This document shows positions 1 to 7,871 of a stretch of DNA of 57,511 nucleotides, piece by piece. Origin of the DNA: Bacteroidaceae bacterium. Lineage in GTDB: Bacteria; Bacteroidota; Bacteroidia; Bacteroidales; Bacteroidaceae. Under the pieces are notes generated by a model. The model saw only the letters and a list, made by a program, of their open reading frames with translations, was not told the origin of the DNA and did no database searches. The number at the start of each line of letters is the position of its first letter. Positions within the stretch are counted from its first letter, which is position 1. The stretch lies in the NCBI GenBank assembly GCA_017453465.1, contig JAFTEV010000019.1, positions 1 to 57,511 of the forward strand. Reading direction: 5' to 3'. A program made the translations under genes and the position numbers.

Positions 1-402
1 AAAAATATTTGACATACGCAAGTTGTTTACCTGATAATCAGTGTGTTGCGACAATATTTCCTTGCTAGACAAGTCGAAGTGGATTTCGTGTATAAAACAG
101 ACGTCTTTAGTCAACTTTTAGGCTTTACAGACTACTAGTGCGATGAGTGCGACTTGGTCATATACTGTGATTTTTCTCATATATAGCGATTGATATTAAT
201 CTGAATTGCGGTACAAAGTTACTCCAGTATCACTTTCCTACCAAATCGCGTTAACATTCTAAAACATTCACGTTCTGCACGTTAAATGAGCAGAATGAGT
301 TTTCTTTGAATTTTGGGGGCAAAATTATTTTTCATATGATTGACTTGTTTGGCACTTGTTTTCATTCTTTTCACGTAAAGGAAAATGAAGATTTAACATA
401 AA

Positions 403-441
403 TTAAGGGCAAAAATGACGTGTTTGCCATCTTTGCCCCTT
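403..441 (-). terminator. Probable terminator of the integrase gene
   Basis: On the minus strand the stem GGGCAAA/TTTGCCC (432-438 with 407-413) is followed by a T-rich run, about 30 bases past the integrase stop codon. Confidence 0.5.
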
Positions 442-461
442 AAAAACGATAAATAACGGAC
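442..461 (+). repeat. 20-bp direct repeat, left copy (candidate att site)
   Basis: AAAAACGATAAATAACGGAC. The right copy at 2810-2829 is identical except for the two central bases (AA here, TT there). The pair brackets exactly the integrase and HTH genes. A variable centre inside conserved arms is what crossover sites of some Bacteroides tyrosine recombinases look like; the att role is inferred. Confidence 0.5.
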
Positions 462-472
462 AACAAGAACTA

Positions 473-1591
473 CTATTTCAACGAAATCTTATCAACGGTT
501 TCTCTCTTCTTTTCGTTGACAAGGTCTGCATAAATCTGAGTGGTATAGACGTTCCTGTGAGTGAGCATCTTTGATACAGTATAGATGTCGGTTCCGGCTG
601 CAATCTGGAGTGTAGCGTAGGTATGTCGGAAACAGTGGAAGGTGATGTGCTTATTGGTAATACCAGCATCAGCCACCCATTTTTTCAATGGGCCTTGCGT
701 CCAACAACGTTTGAGGCCTTTGAATACTTTGCCCACACCACGTTCACCAAGCAGTTCGTATGCTTGGAAACCGATAGGTATAGTCACGTCTCTATCTGTC
801 TTCTGTGAAGTAAAGCGCAGACAATATCCTTCATCGGGTGCCAGCTGTATTTCTTCCCATGTCAGTTTGAGGATGTCGCTGATACGCAGACCGGTAAGGC
901 ATGAGAACAGAGATGCCTGTTTTAGTACAGGATAATCGCATGGGGTATTCGCCAGCTTGATGACTTCCTCCTGGGTGAGGTACTCCTTATGGACATCTTC
1001 TTTTTTGAGGGCACTCAGATAGTCGTTGATGTTCTCACGCAAATACTTGTCAAGGTATGCCTTCTTCACGATTGCACGGAAGGTGCCCCAAAAGGCAGCC
1101 ACAGTATTTTTACACATCTTCTGTTTGGGATGTATTAGTGAAGGTGCATCAAGCAAGTATTGCTGGAACTTCAGACAGAACTCTACGGTCAAGTCGCCAA
1201 AGGTACATTTGCCGCCACAGAATTTGTGGAAGTGCTTATATACAGCTCCCCATTTGTCGCCCTTATTGTCAGCGTGCTCTTTAAAGTAGGGCAAGAAGTC
1301 CATCTTCTTTTTGTTGTGATCCAAGAAGCCGAATTCCTCATTGATGATTGCGGTCTGGCGCATGCAACAGATAGCAAGAGCTTTCTCGCGGATTTCCTTG
1401 TTGTAGGCAACAAGGGCATCGCATGTTGGTTTGGCATAGAGATACAAGCCAAGATACTCACGACGTGTCTGTTTCATTGTCTTCGGGTCACGGATAGGTG
1501 GATAATAGTCCAGATAAAGTGCAATGTGACCAGTTTTCTCGTAAAGACGCTCACGAAGCGTCACCTTTACTAATGTATGTACAAAACTCAT
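473..1591 (-). CDS. Tyrosine recombinase / phage-type integrase
   Basis: Site-specific tyrosine recombinase of 372 aa, a normal length for integrases of Bacteroides integrative and mobilizable elements. An arm/SAM-like N-terminal half (about 1-200) precedes the catalytic half. The catalytic set is visible: R236 (TGLRISD), K264 (beta-hairpin lysine), H319 and R322 (HCFRH), H345 (LTHRN) and the nucleophile Y354 (TTQIYADL), so the enzyme should be active. The next gene upstream encodes an excisionase-like HTH protein in the same orientation, and a -7 box TACTTTTG (1654-1661, minus) lies just upstream, so the gene probably has its own promoter. A 20-bp direct repeat lies on each side of the two genes. 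Substrate site is not known. Confidence 0.93.
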   Translation of the reverse strand: MSFVHTLVKVTLRERLYEKTGHIALYLDYYPPIRDPKTMKQTRREYLGLYLYAKPTCDALVAYNKEIREKALAICCMRQTAIINEEFGFLDHNKKKMDFLPYFKEHADNKGDKWGAVYKHFHKFCGGKCTFGDLTVEFCLKFQQYLLDAPSLIHPKQKMCKNTVAAFWGTFRAIVKKAYLDKYLRENINDYLSALKKEDVHKEYLTQEEVIKLANTPCDYPVLKQASLFSCLTGLRISDILKLTWEEIQLAPDEGYCLRFTSQKTDRDVTIPIGFQAYELLGERGVGKVFKGLKRCWTQGPLKKWVADAGITNKHITFHCFRHTYATLQIAAGTDIYTVSKMLTHRNVYTTQIYADLVNEKKRETVDKISLK

Positions 1592-1653
1592 AATTGAAAT
1601 GTGATTATAAATTGGTGAATATTTGAATTACTGATTATTATTGAAACACGGTA

Positions 1654-1661
1654 CAAAAGTA
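1654..1661 (-). promoter_or_regulatory. -7 promoter box of the integrase gene
   Basis: Minus-strand TACTTTTG matches the Bacteroidetes TAnnTTTG box and sits about 60 bases before the integrase start. The neighbouring GGTACAAA string recurs at 211-218 and 2792-2799. Confidence 0.45.
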
Positions 1662-1730
1662 GCAAGTGAGACTCGGGTGAAAAAGTTAATATGTGGTTAA
1701 CAGATTTTCAACCAAAGGTGAAGGCAGATT

Positions 1731-2639
1731 TCATATCGATGGAGGGGCCAAAGCTGCGTCAAGCTCCCGTTTGTTCATGAGAACAATTCGACCTTCCATG
1801 TGCTTGGACACCTTGGCTTTCTTGGCATATTTGTAAATTTGGTCCTCTGTCATGCCAAAGTGTTGTACGGCTTCTTTCATCGTGTAGAACTCTTCCTTCG
1901 GTGGTTCATTGATGCCCTTTGCCGCATCTACGTGCTGCTTGCTATAGTAAACCAGCGTTTTAATCTTCTTCTTAGGGATGCTGAACTTCGACACAAAGCA
2001 ATAGACTGCAGAAGTGGTCATATTAAACTTCTCCATCATATCCTGAACAGAATACCATTCAACGATGCTATTGTTTTCGATGTGTTTGGCAAAATGTTTA
2101 TCGACGTGCTGCTTACTCCAGTACGTCTTACCATGGTGGAGAATTTTTGGAATCTTCTTCTCCTTGGCAAGTTTGAATACCCATGCCTCTGACACACCAA
2201 ACTTCTCCTGGATCTCTTTTGTGGTGTAGAACTCAGTGATGGGTTTGCGTTCGTGTTTGAGTCTCTTGGTGTAGTTAGCATTTGTAAGCATCGCATCAAT
2301 ATCACACCTCCTTACAAATGTGAGGCGGCTTGTAATCTTTGACGCTCTCAAAACATTACTATAAATGAGATTGTAAACAGTCATTCTTGTTACCCCAAGT
2401 AATGATGCAGCTTCGGCAATAGACATGTAGTCTTGATAGCCTGTCTTACTTGCAGCAATTTTCTCTGCCTTCTCCATGGTTTCCCGTTCTGTTTGGAGAA
2501 GGACTCTTTTTCTGATTGCGTCCTTGTACGCATGACTGTTACATTGCTTCGAACAGAACCTTGTTGAGACCTTCCAAGCAATGAACTCTTGTCCGCACCA
2601 TTCGCAGACTTTTTTAATTATGACTTTACTTGCTGTCAT
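1731..2639 (-). CDS. Excisionase-like protein with Cys4 motif and four HTH modules
   Basis: Helix-turn-helix protein of about 302 aa starting at the ATG whose A of the complement is at 2639; the reading frame continues upstream but the extra 26 residues look like untranslated leader. After a Cys4 zinc-knuckle-like segment (CEWC...CSKQC) come four tandem MerR/excisionase-type (HTH_17-like) modules, each opening with an x-Y-[TS]-[VMT]-[KQ]-[ED] type helix: around MSIAEAASLLGVT, FYTTKEIQEKFGVS, WYSVQDMMEKFNMT and FYTMKEAVQHFGMT, each closing with a basic wing. Single-module relatives commonly accompany Bacteroides integrases as Xis or regulators. Placement directly upstream of the integrase suggests a recombination directionality or regulatory role; this is inferred. 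Confidence 0.82.
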   Translation of the reverse strand: MTASKVIIKKVCEWCGQEFIAWKVSTRFCSKQCNSHAYKDAIRKRVLLQTERETMEKAEKIAASKTGYQDYMSIAEAASLLGVTRMTVYNLIYSNVLRASKITSRLTFVRRCDIDAMLTNANYTKRLKHERKPITEFYTTKEIQEKFGVSEAWVFKLAKEKKIPKILHHGKTYWSKQHVDKHFAKHIENNSIVEWYSVQDMMEKFNMTTSAVYCFVSKFSIPKKKIKTLVYYSKQHVDAAKGINEPPKEEFYTMKEAVQHFGMTEDQIYKYAKKAKVSKHMEGRIVLMNKRELDAALAPPSI

Positions 2640-2779
2640 TTTTGTTCGATTTTTGTTAATAATAAGGCGACTGATGGCTTCAACTATTGTATATAGTATT
2701 ATACCATTGTCAACCATTGTAAAATTGTTCTACTATCTCGCTAACCTCCGCCACTATTATAATGGCTTTTTCTGAGGCA

Positions 2780-2798
2780 GCGGTACAGGAGCGGTACA
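2780..2798 (+). repeat. Paired GCGGTACA motifs
   Basis: GCGGTACA occurs at 2780-2787 and 2791-2798, 11 bp apart (one helical turn), between the HTH gene and the right 20-bp repeat. The spacing suits cooperative protein binding; the binder is unknown. Confidence 0.3.
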
Positions 2799-2809
2799 AA
2801 AAGTCGAGC

Positions 2810-2829
2810 AAAAACGATTTATAACGGAC
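2810..2829 (+). repeat. 20-bp direct repeat, right copy (candidate att site)
   Basis: AAAAACGATTTATAACGGAC, 18 of 20 identical to 442-461, differing only in the central two bases. It lies about 90 bp beyond the mnmE stop codon and outside the mnmE terminator. Confidence 0.5.
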
Positions 2830-2845
2830 TTTACTTAAAAAGTAC

Positions 2846-2878
2846 GCAAAAAGAAAAGGCGCTCATAATGAACGCCTT
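2846..2878 (-). terminator. Terminator of the uvrA-mnmE operon
   Basis: On the minus strand AAGGCG/CGCCTT forms a hairpin with an 11-base loop, followed by a T-rich tract (TTTTCTTTTT). It lies about 45 bases past the mnmE stop. Confidence 0.75.
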
Positions 2879-2921
2879 ACGTGATATTTTGTGATTGATT
2901 GTAATCGATGCTAATCGGGAT

Positions 2922-4271
2922 TTACTTTCCCACGCAAAATCTTTTAAAGATGTTTTCAAGTACTTCGTAGGGAGTAATTTTTTGCTGGCCAGTGATTTGG
3001 GCGAGGTTTTCGAGAACAAGGCGGAGGTCTTCTGCAAGGAGGTCGCCGCTGAGTTGGGCGCGGATGCCTTGGAGAACGAGAGAAAGGTTTTCGTGGGCTT
3101 GGAGGAGGGCTTGATAGTGGCGGGCAGAGGTGATGATAATGTCGTTTTCTTGTAGTTCAGGAATATTTGCGGCCTTGTAAATACGTTTTTCAAGTTCTTG
3201 GATGTTTTGGCCTGTTTTGGCAGAGATAGGGATTGGGGATAGAGCTGAGAGCGATTGGCATGGGGCAGGGCCGAGGTCTGTTTTGTTTTGAAGTATGAGG
3301 AGTGATTTGTTTGTGGCTTTTTGTTTGATTCCTTGGATTTCTTCAGGAGTGGGTTCTTGGTCAATAAGCCACAAGATGATTCGGGCTTTTTCGATGGTTT
3401 GATAGGTGCGTTCGATGCCAATCTGTTCTATCTGGTCTGTGGTTTGGCGGATACCTGCGGTGTCGATAAAGCGGAATGTGATGCCTTGAATGTCGATGGT
3501 GTCTTCGATGGTGTCGCGAGTGGTGCCGTGAATGTCTGAAACGATGGCACGGTCTTCGTGCAGGAGGCGGTTTAGCAGGGTACTTTTTCCAACATTTGTT
3601 TTTCCAATAATAGCGACAGGAATGCCTTGTTTGAGTGCTTGGCCTGTTTCGAAGGTTTGGGCAAGATGGACAATGTGAGTGTCTATTGTCTGGGCAAGCA
3701 TAAGTAGTTCTGTGCGGTCGGCAAACTCCAAGTCTTCGTGATCAGAGAAGTCGAGTTCGAGTTCAAGGAGTGAAGTAAGCTTGAGCAATTGTTCACGGAG
3801 GCGGGCGAGTTCAGAGGAAAAGTGACCACGTAATTGGGAGAAGGCGATATTGTGGCTGGCTTTGTTTGTAGAGGCTATTAAGTCTGCTACAGCTTCAGCT
3901 TGTGAAAGATCCATTTTGCCGTTAAGATATGCGCGCATGGTGTATTCGCCAGGATTTGCCATACGACAACCATTGTTGACAAGCAGTTCCAGCACTTTGC
4001 TCAGAATGTATTTAGAACCGTGGCACGATATTTCTACTGCGTCTTCGCCCGTATAGCTTCGAGGGGCCTTAAAGATTGAAACAATGGCTTCGTCAACAAC
4101 CTCTCCCTCTCCGTTGAAAATATAGGTGTAATGAGTGGTGTTTGGGGGGAGAAGTGAGAGATTTTTCTGGCATATTGTATTTGTGATGGTAAGTGACTGG
4201 GGACCTGAGATTCGGATTATGCCCAAGGCACCTCCTGTTGCTGTAGCAAGGGCGCAAATGGTGTCGTTCAT
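2922..4271 (-). CDS. mnmE: tRNA uridine-5-carboxymethylaminomethyl modification GTPase MnmE
   Basis: With MnmG, this GTPase makes the cmnm5 modification at wobble U34 of certain tRNAs. The product is 449 aa, the usual size. It has the N-terminal tetrahydrofolate-binding domain (MNDTICALATATGG), a central G domain with P-loop GKTNVGKST (223-231), DTAG (270-273) and NKTD (329-332), and the C-terminal FCVGK with the essential cysteine (C446). The chosen ATG overlaps the stop of the upstream aldolase gene as ATGA; an in-frame extension to 4349 lies inside that gene and is rejected. It is the last gene of a long leftward operon ending in the hairpin at 2846-2878. A tyrosine recombinase module lies just beyond its 3' end, and this gene's 3' end is a known integration site for other elements (SGI1). 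Confidence 0.96.
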   Translation of the reverse strand: MNDTICALATATGGALGIIRISGPQSLTITNTICQKNLSLLPPNTTHYTYIFNGEGEVVDEAIVSIFKAPRSYTGEDAVEISCHGSKYILSKVLELLVNNGCRMANPGEYTMRAYLNGKMDLSQAEAVADLIASTNKASHNIAFSQLRGHFSSELARLREQLLKLTSLLELELDFSDHEDLEFADRTELLMLAQTIDTHIVHLAQTFETGQALKQGIPVAIIGKTNVGKSTLLNRLLHEDRAIVSDIHGTTRDTIEDTIDIQGITFRFIDTAGIRQTTDQIEQIGIERTYQTIEKARIILWLIDQEPTPEEIQGIKQKATNKSLLILQNKTDLGPAPCQSLSALSPIPISAKTGQNIQELEKRIYKAANIPELQENDIIITSARHYQALLQAHENLSLVLQGIRAQLSGDLLAEDLRLVLENLAQITGQQKITPYEVLENIFKRFCVGK

Positions 4272-5305
4272 TTTTTCAATCTGTTTATGGCTTTTTGGAG
4301 TTCTTTCAAATCTGTTTCTGTCGTTGCCCAGCTTGTGACGAACCGACATAGGGTATGGTTGGTATCAATAGTTTCCCAAGTTTCAAAAAGCACTTGTGAC
4401 ATTAGTTTCTCTTTCTGCTGATTTGTGAGAATAACAAATTGCTGGTTGGTGGGTGAGTCTTTTACAGGAAAACCTGCATCTATAAACAGTTGCCGTAGGC
4501 GCATGGCTTTTTCAATGACATACTGTGAAATCTTAAGATACAGATTGTTCGAAAAAAGAGCATTGAATTGTATGCCTACCAATCTTCCCTTGGCCAGTAA
4601 TGCACCGTGTCGTTTCACAATCGTAAAGAACATGTGTGGTGCTTTTCCTTGTGGAAAAACAACGGCTTCGCCACACAATGCGCCAACTTTTGTACCTCCA
4701 ATGTAAAATGCGTTGCAATGGTGGGCAAGCCACGGTAAGTCAAAGTTGCATTCAGTGGAAGCTAATCCATACCCCAGTCGTGCCCCATCGATAAACAGTG
4801 GAATGTTGTATTGCTGACAGATGGAGTAGATTTGTTCTATTTCTGCAGCCTGGTACACAGTCCCCAGTTCTGTTGGAAAAGTGATATAGACCATCCCTGG
4901 AAATACCATGTGCTCCCATGTGGGGTCAGCATGAAAAGTCTTTAAATACTTGCATAAATCTTCAGCATCCATCTTGCCATTGTGTGAGGGTAGGGTGATG
5001 ACCTTGTGGCCGCTGGCCTCTATCGCTCCCGATTCGTGCACATTGATATGGGCGGTTTCTGTTGCAATCACACCAGCATAGGATGGTAGCAATGCATCAA
5101 TGACTGTGGCGTTGGTCTGGGTTCCGCCGACTAGAAACTGAACAACAGCTTCTGGTGCTTGGCAGGCCAATCGTATCTTTTCACGTGCCAGTTCGCTCCA
5201 TTCGTCGTAACCATAAGAAACACTTGGGCTATTGTTGGTTTCTATTAAATGTTGTAGTACATCAGGGTGTGCCCCATTGTTGTAGTCACTTTCAAAAGAT
5301 GTCAT
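4268..5305 (-). CDS. ltaE: Low-specificity L-threonine aldolase (PLP enzyme)
   Basis: Beta-eliminating-lyase family enzyme (345 aa) that would cleave L-threonine or L-allo-threonine to glycine and acetaldehyde in the cytoplasm. The PLP fold-type I features are present: H86 in TAHINVHE stacking on the cofactor ring, D173-G-A-R binding the pyridine nitrogen, and the Schiff-base lysine K206 in GGTKVGAL. Length is typical. The gene is followed by mnmE with an ATGA overlap and preceded 12 bases upstream by a DUF486 membrane protein gene, so it is co-transcribed. Related amino-acid lyases of the same fold cannot be excluded, but the motif set fits threonine aldolase best. Confidence 0.88.
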   Translation of the reverse strand: MTSFESDYNNGAHPDVLQHLIETNNSPSVSYGYDEWSELAREKIRLACQAPEAVVQFLVGGTQTNATVIDALLPSYAGVIATETAHINVHESGAIEASGHKVITLPSHNGKMDAEDLCKYLKTFHADPTWEHMVFPGMVYITFPTELGTVYQAAEIEQIYSICQQYNIPLFIDGARLGYGLASTECNFDLPWLAHHCNAFYIGGTKVGALCGEAVVFPQGKAPHMFFTIVKRHGALLAKGRLVGIQFNALFSNNLYLKISQYVIEKAMRLRQLFIDAGFPVKDSPTNQQFVILTNQQKEKLMSQVLFETWETIDTNHTLCRFVTSWATTETDLKELQKAINRLKK

Positions 5306-5317
5306 GGCTGAAAATTG

Positions 5318-5686
5318 TTATTTCATGAATACAAAATAGACGGCGGCGATGAGGCACAGGAAAGCAGCTGCATGGTTCCAGTGCAGAGCTTGGTGCTGAA
5401 AAATCATGTTAGCAATGACGGCAAAGACCAGCAATGAAATGCATTCCTGGATAACTTTGAGCTGAACAAGGGAAAAAGGCCCTCCGTTGCCGATGAAGCC
5501 AATGCGGTTAGCTGGCACTTGGCAGCAGTATTCAAAGAAAGCAATAACCCAGGAAAATGCAATGATGCCAATGAGGGGCCAATTGGAGGAGATTCCAGCC
5601 TGCTGCAATTTAAGATGCCCATACCAGGCAAACGTCATGAAGATGTTACTCAATACGAGTAGTAGGACGGTATATAGTGTGTTCAT
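5318..5686 (-). CDS. DUF486 / DMT-like small membrane protein
   Basis: Integral membrane protein of 122 aa with four predicted hydrophobic helices (about 3-22, 36-55, 70-95 and 100-121), matching the DUF486 family, which resembles half of a drug/metabolite transporter. The conserved pieces FAWYGHLK, FFEYCCQVPANR and GPFSLVQLKVIQE are present. Such proteins probably work as dimers; the substrate is unknown. Its start lies two bases from the end of the nucleoside phosphorylase gene, so translation is likely coupled. Confidence 0.85.
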   Translation of the reverse strand: MNTLYTVLLLVLSNIFMTFAWYGHLKLQQAGISSNWPLIGIIAFSWVIAFFEYCCQVPANRIGFIGNGGPFSLVQLKVIQECISLLVFAVIANMIFQHQALHWNHAAAFLCLIAAVYFVFMK

Positions 5687-5688
5687 TA

Positions 5689-6561
5689 TTAGATGCGGTC
5701 GAGGACAAGCTGAATCAGCGTGTCAATCGTGTTTTTATATTCTGTATTCATTTCTTTAGCATAACGGTTGGCAATGACCATGCAGCAGGTCATTGCCCGA
5801 TGTCCAAGCAGCGAGGACAATCCCGCCAGTGCACTGGACTCCATTTCAAAATTGCAGATGCGTATTCCTTCGTATTCAAAGGATTCTACTTTCTCGTTCT
5901 GGTTGGGGTCTGCCAACGGAATGCGGATTTCGCGTCCTTGTGGCCCATAAAATCCACCACAAGCAATAGTGTAGCCACGCACCATGTCATCTTTTGCAAT
6001 CTGGTTTATAAGGTCAGCATTTGCAATGGCCACGTATGGAGCTCCTTTCTGCGGATTCCAATTCATGTGCTGTTTAAAAGTTTCTTCAAATTGCAGGTCG
6101 CAAACTTCATCACGACCTCCATAGTAGTTAAGCAAGCCATCAAAACCAATACTCTTCACACTGGCAACAAAAGTGCCGACTGGGGTATATGGCTGCAAGC
6201 CTCCACAGGTGCCAATGCGAACAATGCTGAGTGTGCGGTGTTTGGGTTTCTCTGTGCGGGCTTTAAAATCAATGTTTACCAATGCATCAAGTTCATTCAT
6301 GACAATGTCAATGTTGTCACAGCCAATCCCCGTGGAAAGTACAGTGATGCGTTTCCCGTGATAATATCCTGTGATGGCATGAAACTCGCGGTTTGACACT
6401 TCACAATCTTTCGAGTCAAAATGTTTAGCCACGGTTGTTGCTCTTCCTGGGTCTCCAACAAGGATGATTCTGTCTGCAACTTGTTCGGGACGGAGGTGAA
6501 TGTGAAATGCAGAACCATCTTCGTTGATGATGAGTTCTGAGGGTGGAAAGTATTTGCTCAT
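5689..6561 (-). CDS. udp: Nucleoside phosphorylase (uridine phosphorylase family)
   Basis: PNP_UDP_1-family enzyme of 290 aa that cleaves a nucleoside with phosphate to the base and (deoxy)ribose-1-phosphate in salvage. Visible: phosphate loop VGDPGRA, RIGTCGG at the active site, and the ribose-binding FEMESSALAGL segment. The IGCDNIDIVMNEL segment is typical of the uridine phosphorylase branch, but substrate preference cannot be fixed from sequence alone. It sits in the middle of the leftward operon, 22 bases after the PD40 gene. Confidence 0.86.
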   Translation of the reverse strand: MSKYFPPSELIINEDGSAFHIHLRPEQVADRIILVGDPGRATTVAKHFDSKDCEVSNREFHAITGYYHGKRITVLSTGIGCDNIDIVMNELDALVNIDFKARTEKPKHRTLSIVRIGTCGGLQPYTPVGTFVASVKSIGFDGLLNYYGGRDEVCDLQFEETFKQHMNWNPQKGAPYVAIANADLINQIAKDDMVRGYTIACGGFYGPQGREIRIPLADPNQNEKVESFEYEGIRICNFEMESSALAGLSSLLGHRAMTCCMVIANRYAKEMNTEYKNTIDTLIQLVLDRI

Positions 6562-6583
6562 AATGTCTTTTGTGATTTATCGG

Positions 6584-7852
6584 TTATTTTAATTCAAGGT
6601 TTCGGATTTTCTTTTCTGATTCTTTGGCTTCTGCGGTTAGTGCTTCCACCTGTTTTTCCATGTCAAGGATTTGCTTCTCCATCGTTTTCTTTTTGGCACT
6701 ATTGGCAGCGGTGTATTGGTCGCGAAGGTTGTTTAATTGCTGATTAGTCATGTTCAGACTGCTCTTTTTTTGCAACCATTCCTTGCATTGTTTTTTGGCT
6801 TCAACCGAATGAAAATCGTTGTAATAGTGATAAGTGTAGTTATCATTGATGACAAGTGTGAATTCGTATGCCTTTGCTTTGTGGCTCTGATTCTCCAGGA
6901 ATGCTAATGTTTGTTTTGCCTGAATACGTGCTTGTTCATTGCTTTGGTTCCATGTTGACTTGAAAGAATGTAACGACGCTGCTTGCATGATGGTGGCATG
7001 GTCTTCGTTCTCATAATCATAAGGGTGTCTTGAACGATTGGGAATGAAAGTGTAAATACAGACTTTCCCTTCTGGTTGATAACGATCTGAAGCAAACCAA
7101 CCGATGTTGTTTTCCTCATCAATAACCATCATGTAGTCGTTGGCGTATGAATTGTAAGGGAATCCAAGGTTCTCAGCCCTGTAGAATTTATCTTCATCGT
7201 AATCGTATCGAGTGACGTAAAGATCGTAATTGCCCAGTCCTTCAGCAGACCGAGCTGCAAAATAGAACGTGATACCATCTGTCATCAAGAAAGGATAATT
7301 GAGGTCGCCGTCCACATCAAGCCCCGTTATCCTTTTTTTGTGGGCAGGTTTGCCGTCCTCCATGTAATAAGAAATCAATTGCAGTTTTCCGTCTATCCAT
7401 TCAGACTTATAGATTCTACCACCTCTTTCAGTCTCAAATTCAGTACTCTTTCCGTCTTCTGCCAGACGCAATTTACCCAACTCTACAGGCACTTTGTATC
7501 CATCCAGAAAACGTTTCTTGTCGATCACCACAGAGTCAATGATGGTCACTTTGTCTGTGCCACGTAGCATCTGTAGCCCTCTATTGCATTGCTCCTGCAA
7601 ATTTTCAAGTGCGCTGACATCCTTTTTTCTTTTCTTGGCTAATGTGATTTCTTTCAAAATCTTTTCTTCCATTTCTTCAAATCGGAGATTCTTCATCATT
7701 TCCTCATATTCTCCAACTGTTTCTTGCCTGACTGGAAATCCCGCCGTTTGAGACACTTTGTTGTCTTTCTGCTGGGCGTGTATAGTGAAAGGCAATATCT
7801 GGATTGAAATCACTAAAATCACTTTTGTGCTGAATATGCTTAATTTGTTCAT
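6584..7852 (-). CDS. Secreted PD40 beta-propeller-type protein
   Basis: Exported protein of 422 aa. A signal peptide runs to about residue 26 (ending HAQ). The middle (about 170-270) contains WD40-like PD40 strands such as YPFLMTDGITFYFAAR, NYDLYVTRYD and NNIGWFASDRYQPEGK, as in TolB-like and OmpA-associated Bacteroidetes proteins. The C-terminal 60 residues form a Lys/Glu-rich coiled coil. There is no OmpA domain. The gene starts 19 bases after mutS2 and ends 22 before udp. Role unknown; a periplasmic scaffold is plausible. Confidence 0.72.
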   Translation of the reverse strand: MNKLSIFSTKVILVISIQILPFTIHAQQKDNKVSQTAGFPVRQETVGEYEEMMKNLRFEEMEEKILKEITLAKKRKKDVSALENLQEQCNRGLQMLRGTDKVTIIDSVVIDKKRFLDGYKVPVELGKLRLAEDGKSTEFETERGGRIYKSEWIDGKLQLISYYMEDGKPAHKKRITGLDVDGDLNYPFLMTDGITFYFAARSAEGLGNYDLYVTRYDYDEDKFYRAENLGFPYNSYANDYMMVIDEENNIGWFASDRYQPEGKVCIYTFIPNRSRHPYDYENEDHATIMQAASLHSFKSTWNQSNEQARIQAKQTLAFLENQSHKAKAYEFTLVINDNYTYHYYNDFHSVEAKKQCKEWLQKKSSLNMTNQQLNNLRDQYTAANSAKKKTMEKQILDMEKQVEALTAEAKESEKKIRNLELK

Positions 7853-7871
7853 GTCGTTTGATGTTTGCTAT

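Larger units (their letters stand above)
1..472. other. Noncoding left edge of window
   Basis: No convincing gene is visible here. It is AT-rich. It holds a leftward Bacteroidetes -7 box (TAACTTTG on the minus strand, 214-221), which suggests a gene transcribed off the left edge, and a hairpin at 403-441 that can terminate the integrase. The 20-bp repeat at 442-461 lies at its right side. Confidence 0.5.

Noticed and set aside
2922-2960. att site within the last codons of mnmE, as for SGI1
   Set aside because: The direct repeat lies about 90 bp beyond the mnmE stop and no second copy of the mnmE 3' end is seen near the integrase.
4272-4349. Upstream extension of mnmE
   Set aside because: It overlaps the aldolase gene in another frame and the family starts at MNDTICALATA, where the ATGA overlap lies.
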